NCBI GenBank assembly: GCA_024699855.1
Contig: JAMPIQ010000001.1
Location: forward strand, 8,370,001-8,434,000
Origin: Aphelenchoides besseyi
Taxonomy: Eukaryota > Nematoda > Chromadorea > Rhabditida > Aphelenchoididae
DNA: 64,000 nucleotides
Direction: 5' to 3'
Numbering within the stretch: the stretch's first letter is position 1; the number at the start of each line of letters is the position of its first letter. This document shows, one piece after another, positions 1 through 15,984 of this stretch. A model generated the notes under the pieces. That model saw only the letters and a program-made list of their open reading frames with translations, did not search any database and had not been told where the DNA came from. The position numbers and the translations under genes are program-made.

Positions 1-1
1 A

Positions 2-1309
2 GAAAAATGTTTGGAATATTGGGAAGTCCCCGACGCACAACGAAACAAAAATGACGTTGAAGACCGTGGAAAACCGGGAAATTTGGCTTTACGCTCGATA
101 CTTAAGAATCAGGTACGTTGAAACTGATTACTATGTTTTAAATTGATTGTTTTCAGCAGTTTGATTATGATCGTGTGCACAAATTTATTTTGAACGGGGA
201 TGCATGGAAGGAAGAAGGAAAACAAATTCGTCTAATCGAACAGTGCGCCGTATTGATGCCCGAATACACGCCACCAACGTTACTTTTCTCAAATGAACAG
301 GCAAAAAAGCGAATGAAACGATTATTTTGTTTATAATTCTGTTTTAGGGTCGCTCTTTTATTTATCGATTTGATGGACAATGTCACGAGCTTTCTGATTT
401 ACTATTGCCACCAAACACTTTGCTTCTAGTCCAAGAAACACAAGTGTACAAGAAGGTGACTACAAAAGTGGTTGAATTGTTGCAATTGCATTTTAAGGAC
501 GAGAAAGGAAAGGACTTGGTCGTGGATCGCACATACTCCAATGTGATCTTCATTGTTGACGCCGCTCTCATAAACGGCGACGACATTTCGCGATTTGATT
601 ATGGATCTCGAATTCGATCAATTCGCAAGTTTTGTATTGCCATCAATCGTGGAGTGGAAAGCATCAAAGCGGACTCAGCACCTCGAATGGACTTTAACCA
701 AAACAATCGTCGTGCACCGTATCATCCGAAACCGCGAGCTTCGTTTTATTTCCATTGCGCCGAACCGGTGAAACTCGAAGATCTTCCTGGTTGTTTTGAT
801 CGTTACACCGTTACATTTGTAGCGCAAAAATGTCTTCATATGGCTGTTCGTGAATTTCGATATCCGGTTGAACTTGGAGCTCCCGATGAGTCGTTGTTTT
901 GGACGTGTAAAGCGGTTCGGTTTGCTCAATTGTATAAACGTAAGTTGACTAGCACTTTTCTTAGTCTACGACATTTTTTTTAGCTAATGTTATTTGTTGT
1001 TGGTCAAATTCAATGGGCAAACCATTTCTACACGATCTGTCGGGAAAACAAACCACCTACGAGTTTCTTCCCGAGTTTTTCGCTTCTTTTTACGACCACA
1101 TTCCACTCTCGAGCAACGTCAATAATCGGCCGATAGTTTGGATGTGGAAATGGCAAGTTGATAGTAAGACCGATTATGGTCCGAAAAAAATTCTCACGGA
1201 CGATGAACACTCACAGTTTTTAACAGTACGTGCTTTAACGAAAGCCATTGAGGAACGTCGGGCAAAATACGATCCCCGCGTATTCATTCAGAATTCTTAT
1301 TGTTTTTAA
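2..1309 (+). CDS. CMTR1: Cap-specific mRNA (nucleoside-2'-O-)-methyltransferase 1, C-terminal part (5' end outside window)
   Basis: Family role: CMTR1 methylates the 2'-O of the first transcribed nucleotide of capped mRNA, in the nucleus. Only the C-terminal, guanylyltransferase-like half is here; the FtsJ catalytic domain would lie to the left. Exons read as 1-112, 157-300, 348-939 and 984-1309, all in phase. Recognition rests on GRSFIYRFDGQ followed by PPNTLLLVQE, on INGDDISRFDYGSRIRSIRK (human counterpart: a ...NGTDVREQHFNQRI... stretch), and on SNSMGKPF in the last exon where the human protein has a similar TMGFSKSF. The intron 301-347 must use a GC-AG boundary to stay in frame. A poly(A) signal AATAAA follows at 1355-1360. 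The 3' end converges on WDHD1. Family assignment is from remembered motifs and fairly firm; splice sites are inferred. Confidence 0.75.
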
Positions 1310-1354
1310 CTGATCTCAGATTATGTTGATTATTGTTAACATGTGTTAGACACG

Positions 1355-1368
1355 AATAAAGGTTTTAT
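1355..1368. terminator. Convergent poly(A) signals of CMTR1 (+) and WDHD1 (-)
   Basis: AATAAA at 1355-1360 on the plus strand and TTTATT at 1363-1368 (AATAAA on the minus strand) lie back to back between the CMTR1 stop at 1309 and the WDHD1 stop at 1396. The mature transcripts should therefore overlap or abut at their 3' ends. Confidence 0.55.
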
Positions 1369-1395
1369 TTAAAAATACAGAAAATGAGAAGCTTG

Positions 1396-3635
1396 TTATA
1401 TCAACGAATCAAAGAAATCTTCGTTTCCACTTTTTCGTTGTTTAGCGGCGGTTTTTTGGCTGCTCTCCGACTCCAGAAGTCGCTTTCTCTGTAAAACAAT
1501 AGGATTTAAACATTTGATTGTAGATCCTACCTTCACTGGAGTGTTTTCCTTTGTACCCAATTGACTGTCCGATGGTGTAGCGTCAACTGACGAACCGACT
1601 GTATCGTTCATTGAATAACTCAATGGACGATTGAAATCGGAAAGCAATGAGTCCTTGACCATTTCACTTTGACTACTGATTTCAAGATTCGAAACAGTGT
1701 TTCCTTTTCGTTTTTGAAGTTGAATTCGTTTTTGCGAATGTTGAACAGAAACCGTACGATTTGGATAAGAAACGGAGGTTGGTTCGCAATGTGCCGGTCG
1801 TAAGTACGAGTCTTCGCTTCGTTCCTGACCCAAAGTTGTAATCTAAATTAGAAATGAGAAGAGAAATTGGTGAATACTCACTTTGTTACTCAACAGAGCA
1901 TGCTGTTGTTTGGCGGCATAATTGCACATAAGCTGAAGATTTTGAGTGTTCGTGGACATGTGAGCCAATTCAAATGCACGAGTATCTCGTCCTTTCTTAC
2001 AACAAAGAGCAAAAAACTTGATCAACGTTTTGGAATGTTCTTGTAACAAAGCGTTTAAATCATTCGAGATTTCACCATTAGCTTCTGATTTGCTTAGTGA
2101 CAACAAAAGTTCGTTCATAACAAGTTCGTGTTCCAACGTGCTTTTCTCGGTCGTCTAAACGGAAAAGTGAGTACTGAACTAGTGGTTTCTGTTCACGTTT
2201 GTTTCAATCGGCAAACTCCACGACTCACTGAGTGGAACTTCGACTCGATTGAAGTTCGGCGTCGATCGCCCTTTGCAGTACAAATAGCGGAAAGTTGGAG
2301 TTGGCTTTTCGGTTAAACTAATCGGCCAAATTGAATCTCGTTCCGCTGCTTTCAAGACATCCATTCCGTTGAACACCGGAATCCATAGTCCATTCGGCGT
2401 CAAATAGCGTACAATAAAGACGTCGTCCATTGTACACAAATGACCGTTTGGTGTTATAGATGCCTTAAGATCATGATTAACGTTTACACACTTAGAATTG
2501 CTTACCCAAGTGATTTCGCTTCCCGGCGTAACAGCCAATGGCACTGTCTTCTCCTTTACTACTGGACACGTAGTAAGAACAGATGCTTTAAAAATATCAG
2601 CAGAATACTAAAGTTTTCGTATTTAAATGTCAATTGAATCGAATAACATACTCGATGTTCACACTCATCGCCGGTGTCTGCAACAACCAAACCACCTGTT
2701 GCTCGAATGACCGCAAAATAGTTACTGCCAGCAACTAGAGATCGAATTGGACCTTAAGTTTGTTTTATATCAATTGTTAAACTGTTCGATTTACCTTCAA
2801 CCGTAAAAACAAAACGAAAGATTCCCGTCGCAGTGTAAATGCGAATGTTCCGTAAATCCGATGAAATCACAACGAAATCGCTGCCAACAGCAACACTCGA
2901 AATTCGTTCGTCATTTTGCATAGTAATCGTCCAAAGAGCACAATCACGATCCCATGAACCGATATGACGGACGTAGAGTTCACTAAACAAAATACAAACC
3001 GCAAATTTTAATGTACGTTACCTGACTCCTTTGTCGTTCTTCTTTGATGCTAGCGCTAGAAGATTGTTGTTTATGTCAGCAAAAATGTAGCGGTTGGCAT
3101 TATTCTCCAAAACAATTTCTTCGTGAATCGATGCATTATGGAAAGCAATCTTAAAACCAGCTTGTAGATGAGCTCGTTAAACCAACCAACCTCGAGATTG
3201 TTGTCGCCGTCAATTGTCTTACTGAATACGTGACCAAAAGCATTCCAGCGCTAAAATCTCAAAAATTAGCGCCAAGATTCTAACAACTCACCAAACAACT
3301 AAAATCGTTGTCATCTTCTGGCACAGATCCTGGAATAAGAATCTTTTGCGATCGCATTCGCTCCAACGGCAACGATGGTTTGGTTTTGACTGATGGAATC
3401 TTTTCTACTGCTTCAAAATCCAGATCGAGTTTGGGCTCATACATCGATTTAATTTTCCCGATATCTCCTTCATCATCTGAAATTATTCGATAGTGAGACA
3501 ACCACTGTTCCGTTCACCTTCATCGTCCAGAGTCACCACTCTGCTTGTAGCTTGTGGTCCAGAATGTTCTTCATTGACTGAAGATGCTTTGTCTCCGTCC
3601 AGTTCATTTAGAAGATCGTCTTCCTCTTCGTACAT
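1396..3635 (-). CDS. WDHD1: Replisome adaptor WDHD1/AND-1/CTF4, SepB domain, no WD40 domain
   Basis: Family role: CTF4/WDHD1 is a trimeric hub joining CMG helicase to DNA polymerase alpha. At least seven exons on the minus strand. It starts with an acidic linker (MYEEEDDLLNEL... joined by a 41-nt intron to DDEGDIGKIKSMYEP). The SepB trimerisation domain follows: RWNAFGHV, AFHNASIHEE, FADINNNLLALAS, VRHIGSWDRDCALWTI, YLYCKGRSTPNF, then an alpha-helical part (FFALCCKKGRDTRAFELA). A low-complexity basic tail ends in DFFDSLI. Family members normally carry about 330 residues of WD40 repeats before the linker. Here the ATG at 3635 has an in-frame TAA 9 nt upstream and a TTTCTGCAG acceptor 35 nt before it, and PSMA6 starts 198 bp away on the other strand, so there is no room for the WD40 part. 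No HMG box was seen at the C-terminus. Confidence 0.8.
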
Positions 3636-3832
3636 TTGGAATGATTAGAAACAAATACGATCGACAACTGCAGAAACTTTCGATCGCGTTTGCAACTCTT
3701 GGTTTGAATATTATTCCGTGGCGCCTTTATGGTCAACTGTTTCTCGTCAATGCCCCAAAAGTTTTGTCATCATTCTACTCGGTTTTGTTTGGTGGTATTC
3801 ACGATATTGCAATTTCTGTCCAATAAACGAAA

Positions 3833-4698
3833 ATGTCTCGTGGAAGCAGTGCTGGATTCGATCGTCACATTACGATCTTCTCGCCGGAAGGACGCGTCTA
3901 TCAAGTCGAGTATGCGTTCAAGGCGATCAACTCAACCAATTTGACGGCCGTTGCTGTCAAGGGAGCGGAGACAGCGGTTATTGCCGTTCAGAAGCGTGTT
4001 CCTGTAAGTCGATTTACTTCATTTATTTTCACTGCTGAAATTAGGATAAACTGGTGGTTGCCGATTCGGTTACGAGTGTCTATCGCTTGTCGCCAACAAT
4101 CGGTTGTGTGGCAATTGGAATGATTCGTGAGTTGCTCTGAACAAACTACAATTGTAATTGTTTTAGCGGATTCGCAGTTTCAAGTTCGTCGTGCCCAAAT
4201 GGAGGCAGCCAAATGGAAATACGAGAACGGCTACGACATGCCTGTGGATCAATTGGCTCGTCGAATGGCTGATTTGAATCAATTTTACACTCAAAATGCC
4301 GAGATGCGTTCACTTGGGACCAGTGAGTTTTCGATCGTATCTTCGTGTTCACGATTCAACTTTCAGCAATGCTAATGATTTCGTACAACGAAGAAGACAG
4401 TGTTCAGATCTTTCGCGTTGATCCGGCCGGCTACTATCGCAGCATGCGTGCCGTTTCCGTTGGTGTCAAACAACAACCGGCTACAAGCTTTTTGGAGAAG
4501 AAGCTGAAGAAGAAAACCGACTACACCGAGGAGGAGACCATCCAATTGGCGTTGGAAGCGTTGCAAAATGCTTTGGGCAATGACTTGAAGGCGAGCGAAG
4601 TGGAGCTTGTGGTCGTCACGAAAACGAACTCGAATTTTCGTCAATTGACTGCCGACGATGTGGACGCCCATTTGAATGCGATTGCAGAACGTGACTAA
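3833..4698 (+). CDS. PSMA6: 20S proteasome subunit alpha type 6
   Basis: Structural subunit of the outer alpha ring of the 20S core, cytosol and nucleus. Four exons (3833-4003, 4045-4126, 4167-4322, 4367-4698) give about 247 residues, the usual length. The N-terminus [20 protein letters not shown] with the alpha-subunit signature [13 protein letters not shown] is almost identical to PSMA6 of other animals. Later blocks [32 protein letters not shown] and the ending [11 protein letters not shown] also match. Introns are 40-44 nt. The gene lies head-to-head with WDHD1 (198 bp between start codons), implying a shared promoter. No clean AATAAA was seen after the stop. Very secure identification. 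Confidence 0.95.
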
Positions 4699-4921
4699 TC
4701 AAACAATTGTGGTGATTTATTTCATGTTATACTATTATTCGTTTGTTTTTGGTTAAGTAAACGAACGTCATTTATTGGACCTGTTGGGCTGTTAACATAA
4801 CTGTTTTATTGCCGTAGAATTAGTGGATGTTAAAATAGAAGATTTTATCAGTGAAGACATTTAAGTACAAAGCTAAGACAGAAAACGAAAAGACCGAATG
4901 AACATGCATGGAATTAAATGT

Positions 4922-7900
4922 TTAGGTGAGGTGAAATGAGTAGCAATGTTCCAAAGCGACCCGGAATTGTCTGACAAATGTCTCGTAGTCTTGATAAGGC
5001 GGAATCTTCACGTAGTTATAACATGTCATGGCAGAAGGCAACTCAATATCCGCACAACCGTAGGTGGCAACTTTTCGTACGACAGTTAGCGGCGGATGAA
5101 GAGCCCGAAAACCACCAACGGGCAAACGAGGTGATCCAGTGACAAATTGAAGGAATTTACGGCGCTAAAAATTCAGAAATTTTTCATAATGCACAACAAG
5201 ATGAACTAACATCTTCACGATTGAACGAAATCAACATGTCGACAAGCCATCCGATTTGAATTGATTCGTGCGTATATCCGTGATCCGGACGAATCGATTG
5301 TTGCAAAATCGAACGTGTCCAATTTGAATCGTCTGCGCTTTCAGAACAACCACAGAACAGCCCTTCCATTTCATTGGCCTCAAAAATAGCCAAATGATCG
5401 GGATGAACGACCAATTGGAAGCCACGTCGAACAGACTCCATGTCCGCACGAACCCCCTCAACCAAACGCCAATGAACGATCAACTAAATTTAGATATTGG
5501 TTTGACTTTTGCAATCATTTAACTACCTCAACAAAGTGATGATAATTGTTCAGGTTGAGAAGTTTGTGTTTTCCGCCTTTGACAAGCTCGAAAACATCGT
5601 TTCCAGGATACGTGAAGTACTGAATTCATTTTGTTAAACGAGAAACCTTGATATTCGTTTACCATTTCAAGATCTTCGAATTCTTCTGCTTTCATACTTC
5701 CGATTTCACGTAACGAATTGTAAATCGTTGGTTCCAACGCCTCGAAATCCGCAACTCCAAGGCTATCTTGTTGTCCGAGAAGCCATTTGAAGAACGGCGT
5801 CGCAAACGGAACGTCCATAATACGAGAATCTAACAACGTTTGAGCCATCACACGTCCAATGAACTCGAAACGACGTGATCGAGAGTCCCAAGCACGCGAA
5901 TTACTCGGATGACGAGTGATCACCGGATACAAACCATTTTCTCCGTTTGTGTATTCAATTGCTTCGCCTTCTGAAACACAATCTTCATTGTTCGTATTCA
6001 CGGTCAACAAACCTTCTTTATGTACGACAGGACTCCCGTGCCACAAACGGATCGAGTGTTTTTGAAGCTCGCGACTGAGTGTCGAGTAGAACTCCAATGT
6101 CGGGCCAAAACCGGTGCCAACTTCTCCGTCGAAAACAATCTCAAGCGCTGGTCTAAAATATTCAAAATTAGATAATGAGTTTGAATTTGTCAGAACATTG
6201 AAGTGCAAAATAGCAGGTTAGCGCAAAAAAACTTACCGAGATGATGCCAATTGATTCATAGCTTGTTGAGCGTCTTTCAACAACGTGTTTCGATTGATGG
6301 AGATTTTTCGTCGTTCTAATCGCGGAACCAAACGAGAATTCGACTCGTTGTCGTGATCATCGGGATTCGCTTCATTCACCAAGTGCATCAACGCGCGATC
6401 GCGACCGAATGCCGTGCAATAGAGAAAATTGCGTCGAGTTGTAAACGGAAAAGCAAAAGGCCTATAAATTGAATTATATTGCTGCTACTTAAACTCAATC
6501 ACATACACTGAACGAACTAAATTCTTCGTCCAACGAGGAATTTGTTGAGTAGCAACAGTCAAAAAGTCAGAGAGCTGGCGACTAACTTTGGAGTTCAGTT
6601 TGAAAGAATGAAAACAACTGAAACCAAATTTTAGTTACATCTACCTTACTGACTCACCTTTGGCTTAAGATTGGCTTATGCGTAGATGGCAACCGCTGGT
6701 TGTCTTCGAACAGATACCACCAATAAGTATTGAGTCCGTACAAAATACGAAGTAAAACGAGACCCCGCTCCGACGGATCATCGATTGTTTGATCGAAAGT
6801 ATTGCGAAGATAACCATCCAACAAACTGTGTTTTTGCGGCATCTTCCCTTCTGAATAACTTGTTCTAATTTAAAAGTTATAATCGATCTTACCGTTGAAG
6901 AAAAGTTTGTCTTTGTTGCGATCGTCTTTGGAGCGTTTCTCTACTACGATTTTTTCTTTCGGCAGCAATTTCTTGGAACGACTACGCGTTTTGCGAGATG
7001 ACGCTAACAACTCCATAGACGATGCAATTCCAATTGTAGGATCAATGGTCGAACTGCTGGCTGTGGCTTTCGATGTGCCCACCGACTTGTTGCTTGCAGA
7101 GAGTCCCGAACTGCACGGCGCTTGTGAATGATCGTCGTCAACAACCGCTCGATAGTACAAAGTGTGTCCGGCAATCCAAATACTTGGCGGAATCGTTTCT
7201 TGATCTTCATCTTCTTGAGGCAAAGAGTACTGTCGAATAGCTTGTAAAATTGACATATCCGACGGCAAACGATTGTCACCAATCAAAATCTCGATGCGGC
7301 CTTTAAACGATGCGTTCGGCGACCCACTACCAATTTCCTAAATAAAAAACATTTTTACTTGGATTTAAAATAAAATCAACCTTGTCCTCATCACTGACTT
7401 CTTCGTTTTCCGAAGACCAATCTTGCGATGTTGTACCGATTCCACGGTCCGTCAAATAGCGTTCGATTGCCGAAATCGCGGTGAATGGATCAACCTGCAA
7501 AACGGATATATGGTGAAAATATCTTGGGGTTTCCAACCTTAATCGATCCACGACCTCGACGCCACTCACGCAGAAATTTACACGATGGATGACGACGAAG
7601 ATTGCAGCGAATTTGATGAGATTGGAAGAAACGCAAAGCTTGTGCTCCACGAAGATATGTGGTTGAGCCGAAAACATTTTGCGATCCTCCGCTTCCACCC
7701 GATGAACTCATAGATGCACCAGAAAGACTTGAAAGATTGCCACTCAAATTGGTGATCCGAACACTGAACTGCTCCAAACGTTCGACAGCAAGAACAATAC
7801 GTGAAACGAGTTGATTGAACGATTCGAAGGCTTCGTCGCCACCAATCGGACGGTTGTAACTCTGGAAATTGGAATATAAATAAGTGAAGTTTGTTCAACT

Positions 7901-10900
7901 TACATTCAGCAACATGAAAACCGAAGCAAATCGTCGCAAACGTTCTGAACGACCGGGCAATAAACGTCCTTCGTTTTCGGTCAAGTAGCCGATTAGTGCA
8001 CCGATAATACCCGAGTAATTGACTTGAAAAGCACTGAGCTCGCGAGATGAAAGCGCGTCACGAAGATTGTGCAAAGGTTTTATACCGGCATCAATACCCG
8101 TTTCACTGAGTAGATTTGCAACTTCGACGAGCAAATTCATGTTCTCCAAATTTTTAGTGTTAACACCCGTTCCAGCAACACATTTTGCAGACAGAGCGGA
8201 AGATTCGATTTGAATAAACTTTTCCAGACGCTCTGTAGCATTTGCTTTGACGCTCGAAATACTCGCCGTATTCATTGGACTCATGTGTGTGGTGGAGAAA
8301 TTCGAGGAAGACGAGTCGATTGGTGCACTGAATGCTCCGGCATAGTTTAGTCCATAGACGGGATGCGAATAACTTGCGCCGACCGCATTACTCAACGTTT
8401 GATATAAGGAGCCCTGTGAACGAAATGCTGATCGCAACGTTTGTTATTTCCATTTTACCTGAAGACTTCCAACCGAAAGAAATAAATTTGGCAGAACACT
8501 GCGACTGTTAATCGGAAATTGTGGAGTTTGTTGAGCGTATCGCATAACAGCGGGCGATACGTTCGGATTGACTGTAGCTGTTGTCGTTGAAATGGGCGGA
8601 AGTTGGATGTCTGACGAAACAGAGGACTGAGAATTAGAGATTTGTGTTGAAGCTAAAAAACCTCATTACATTACGGAAACTGAACTTCGGACTGACCACT
8701 TTGTTGTTGAAGCAAACGTCCTAATGCAGCGGCTGCCGGAGCATCGAGTCCCGCAGTATCGATGTTATGTTCAACGGCACGTCGATGATGTTTCTCGGAT
8801 GGCTTGGTACGAGAACCAGGCGGACTGCTGGAGTGTGAAGACTTGGAGTTGGATTTCCTGGTTGGTGCCATAACTGAACGCCGTTTCAATTCAAAGAAAA
8901 CTCCTGAAAAGGAGCTATCAAACTGGTCAAAATTGATTTCAAACCTTCAGCTTCGAAAAGCGGCATGTAGAGATCGGGCAGTTTTTCGAGTAGTGCACCA
9001 ACAAGTTGAATGGCAAGAGCGACTAATGCGAGATTTTTGCTGCTCGACAACGTGCTCGAAATGTACGCAGCAAGTGGGATTTCGTGAAGAAAACTGAGTA
9101 GTTTGTCCTTGTCTTCAACTGCATACAACATTCGCAACATCACACGAACGCAATCGTAACGCAAATTCACGCATGTCGAACTCGATCCAATTTCCACCAA
9201 AAGCGGAAAAACTGTAGCAATAAAGTCGAGAAAAGATTCGACACTGCTATTGCGAAGTTTTTCCCGTTCATCTTTGTTCTCACCTACACATTTAATGTGA
9301 ATATGAAAACATCTTAAATTTAAGCCTAACCATAATCATTGTATGGACGTCGATCGATTTCGACTTCAGCTCCAGTTGCAATTACACGACGAGTCATTGT
9401 ACTGAAGTCAATTTCACATAACTGACCCTCGACTTCCAACGACATCAACGTAACTCCCATTGTTCTGTTTCTTTCCAACGCTAATTGTTCGTTTGGTGCA
9501 AAAAGTTTCCATTCGACAAGACGACCAGAAGTTGCCGGATCTTTGTAGACCCACATCATGGTACCGGATTGTTTGTGCCGGCCGTTTTGAATAAAAACCG
9601 ATGGATTGGTGTACTGTTCCAAGTAGACGTTCACTTCAAACATACCCGTACTCGGTAGTTTTGGTAAGAGTTCGCTAAAAAATGTTTAAATTGAGTAATT
9701 CTTCAATTATAAATGATAACCCAATAAGATCGACGATCTCACGAAGTTGCTGTGCAGGTCGATTGGTGGCCTCGATTGATTGCTGCTCGGCTTTTTTCTC
9801 CGATCCGACCAACAGAAAACGAAGAGTACGTCCAAATCCCATTTCGAAAAGTGCGACGCTCAAATCACCGCAAGAAGTACTCATATAGCGAAGAGATTTA
9901 AGCAGACTAATGAAAGTACCAGAGCTAATAGTCAACGGTTGAATTGAGAGCAATTGTTGAAAGACACGAAGTAACTCGTGGTTTTTACCGGCGATTTGTC
10001 GAAGGCGATGTGGATGAAAGCGCATGTTTTCGATGAGACGATTGAAAAAAGAGCAAATTGATTCCACACAACGTTTGTCCTAAGAGCATAGTTAATTTGG
10101 TGTAATGAATTCATCAGCTTACATCCATGTTCAGACGTTGAGTCAAATCAGCCAAACAGTCCTGAGCCAAATGGAACTCGGAAGGCGTAACGAAACTCGC
10201 ACAATTCGCCGCAATTTGGAACGCCAAACGTTGGGTCGGCAATGAAAAGAAGTCGACGTGAGAAATGACCGCTTGAACGCCCGAAGCAGTGAGAATGTTC
10301 TTCGCATTGCGACGAGAAATCACTTCCAAAATAAACAGCGATTGTTCAGCAACCTAAACTTCGAATACAATCATCGAAACCAACGAAATAAACTTGCATC
10401 GATGTACTCAATACGCTTCAATTTCTGCAATAAGACGGGAACCGCCTCAACCAAAAAGGAATACGAGCGCGGCAACGCTTCCTGGAGATTCGTAATGCAA
10501 CGCGAAGCACTTAACATCTGTAAATAAACAATGTTACTATTGAAAGCTCGTTTGTACAAAATACCAATTCAAAGTTGTGGTCCTTATTCAAGAGTGAAAT
10601 TAAACATAGAATTAATTCTCGAATAGGAAAGTTTGGCAAAGATTCTTCGTTGCCTAAAAGCAGCATATCGGAGAGTTCGCTGCATGCTTCTGATTGACGG
10701 ATTTCGTTGTCACTGCGAAGTTCGTCCATCAACGACATAATGCGCATCTCTGAAAATAATTGGATATTATACATATGTAAATTTGGAAGCTTACGCGGCA
10801 AATATTCAGCCGAAGAACCGGATGAAAATCCAACGTTTGAAGACATTGTAGCACTTGAAACAGCAGAAGAAGTTCCAAGTAACTGTTGCATGCGAGGAAC

Positions 10901-12060
10901 CAGACCAGTTAAGAACTGTGAAGCTCGCTGATGAACATGTTGTGAACTAAAACACTCTTTTTAAGCGAAAGATTGCGCGCAGTAATATGCCCGTTAACTT
11001 ATATAAGTTTTGTAGTTTTACCGATCGAAAATTACGTAAGGACATTGTTAGCTTATAGGAAAGAAAGCTCTTCGTCGCTTTGTTACTACTTACCGCACCA
11101 AAAATGGCGAGTTAGCGCTAGCCGATGAGTTGGCGGCGTCGTTATCACGGCTGGTAGTTGGCATTGCGTTCAAAAGACCGAAGTTTGCAGTGGCCGGACT
11201 GTTGGCTAAAACGAGGTTGTTACGTCAACCGATCACATTTGAAACAAACCTCCAAGAGTACGCAAATCCGCAGAATCGACCTAAAGATTATTGTAAAAGT
11301 TGAAGTTAAGTTGAACGTACACTTGTAGTAACCGATTGACTTAATTCGCTTGCAAAACTCGACGCAAATGAAAAACCGCTAACTTCCGAACCAGCAACTG
11401 TAAGATTTGATCTACAAAAGAATCGCGTTAGAGTGTTGATGATAGAACAACATACGATGAAGGATCGGGAGTTGGCGAACGATGCTGCGAGGAATCGACG
11501 GATAAATCGGTAGCAACAGCTGTGGCAGTTCGTTTTGGTTTTTTGATTCCGCTTTTGGATCGTTTTGAACTTGAAGCTTCAGCGGTTGAAGTGGACGGAC
11601 GTTTGCTGTCGGCGGTACGAGTACGCAATCTAGATCTAGTTAAGGGTCCCGCTTCAACGTCTTGTTCAGGAAAATAATCAGTCAAAAATCGCAATTCAGA
11701 ATTCTTTTTTGTTCCACTTGAAGTCGGAGAGATAGTCGAAGAAGCGGAAGATCCAGTAGCACGCACAGAAACGTTACTTGTCGAAGGCGTACATGTTGAA
11801 TTTCGTGCGTATTTGCGAACTTTGGACTCGCTTAGACCGCTCGATGAGCCTTCGTCATGGACGCGTCCAGCTTCTGAAAACATGTGTTCAAACGTGTTGG
11901 AATACGAAGATAAACCTGAGGATTGTCCCGAATGACGTTTACGTGTCGAAGACGAAGTTGGAATACTATCGGATGCTGTTCGAGTCGGATTCTCAGAACC
12001 ACCGGAGTTTTCGCCAGCACTGTGGCCGGACATACGGGCTATAAATGAAGAGTATGCCAT
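4922..12060 (-). CDS. TRIP12: HECT-type E3 ubiquitin ligase TRIP12
   Basis: Family role: nuclear E3 ligase of the ubiquitin-fusion-degradation pathway. Many short-intron exons. In order: a Ser/Thr-rich disordered N-terminus with basic patches (about 12060-11430), an armadillo-like helical region (about 10890-9680), a WWE domain (about 9640-9330; MMWVYKD and VEWKLFAPNEQLALE), a long middle region, then the HECT domain (about 6210-4922). The HECT part has FDGEVGTGFGPTLEFY, FEFIGRVMAQTLLDSRIMD and the catalytic cysteine in LPSAMTCYNYVK (Cys codon at 5021-5023). It ends FHLT, matching the FHLS end of other TRIP12 proteins. The ATG at 12060 is the first after a strong acceptor (TTCATTTCAG, about 12162). 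WWE plus HECT separates TRIP12 from HECTD1 and HUWE1. Confidence 0.9.
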
Positions 12061-13017
12061 TGTAAAATGTAGATCAACAACTACCTCTGCGCTCAGCGCG
12101 ATATGTACAATGATGGAAAGCGAGGAATTAACGGCGTCTAACAAGGACGATTTAATTCGCTGAAATGAACAGTTCGTCAATTTTGTTATCGATTGTTCGA
12201 CCACGCGAATGTGAAACGTCAGTAACGAACGAAAAAGAAGAACTGCATGGCAACGAACACATTGAAATCTTTCGAAATCTCGTCGTTTTTAAGCCATTCA
12301 CCGACGAAAAAACTTCCATCGACTAATTGAATGTAATTTTTGAGATGTTTTATCGAACAACTGAGCGTTTTGCTTCGCCCTCAAACTCATTCAATGCATT
12401 TGATTGATCAATGATTGAGAGCGGCGGTTGGGAATTCGCACAGAAATCGAGTCATGTGAATATTATGGACGGAATGCACACCGAAAACACAGCGAGTTGT
12501 GAAATTGAAATGAAAACGACTGTCAACTCAACGAAAACCGTTGAATTTTACGCATCGACCTTCTGCCATTTGGACTCGTTGGGTTTGAAGCCCCGGCCTT
12601 GTAGCGCCGTGAATCGGGGCACAGTCGTAAGCGAATGGGTGGAGGTCGGAGAAGAAAATTTCTGCGATGTCTCTTTGGTTCGTTCGCATTCTCGCTCTTC
12701 GCTTGCTGGTGCGATGGTGGTTCGGGGTTGTCTGCAGTTTGTGAGCGCTCGGTTCATGTCTTGCGAAGTATGTGCGTCTGCTTTTGTCCGCTCTCGGCCG
12801 TTGACCTAAAATCTATCAATTTTCAAGGCCTACATTCTTGTAATTATAAGACTTTGCTTATCGATCTTGGACCTGATTTCGAAAGCACGTGTTTACGTGA
12901 CGATTAAGTCGACCAATTGCGCGTATTTTGTTTTTGTTTTCGGTCACATTTCTTTCGGTTAATCGAGTTGTTTTTCTTCAGGTTTCAATTTGCGAATTAC
13001 AATTTGTCAAACGAGAT
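12061..13017. promoter_or_regulatory. Divergent promoter region between TRIP12 and DDX3
   Basis: About 950 bp separate the two start codons. A pyrimidine-rich acceptor (TTGTTTTTCTTCAG) ends at about 12981, just before the DDX3 ATG, and fits a 5'-UTR intron or a spliced-leader site. The plus-strand ORF at 12411-12809 has no domain and looks incidental. Nothing else was recognised. Confidence 0.4.
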
Positions 13018-15684
<2,667 letters not shown>

Positions 15685-15984
15685 ATTAAACCCAACTTTC
15701 TTATTATCTTTTCTTGTTCCACAACTGTTAATCCGCCCGTGGATCTCTTTCCTCCTGACTAACTATTTAACGTTGTTGAATGCTGCTAAATTTGGAATAA
15801 AGATAATTAAAAAGTTTATACTTTGCCGATCCAAAAAATCAGCTGTCCAATCGGCATACTTCTATCTGTGGTCTTCGGATAGCTTTTCTTCACTGAAGTC
15901 AGACTCCGCAGTGTACATATTTTCTGGTAGTGCTGCCCGTTTCAATTTCATCTTAACGGGCAACAACCACGATGATCGGATGTG

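Noticed and set aside
1..1309. First thought to be an Argonaute/PIWI C-terminus
   Set aside because: No catalytic RNase H-like or PAZ motifs; the INGDDISRFDYGSRIRSI block fits CMTR1.
12411..12809. 132-codon plus-strand ORF between TRIP12 and DDX3
   Set aside because: No domain, no splice signals, and it lies in a divergent promoter; composition explains it.
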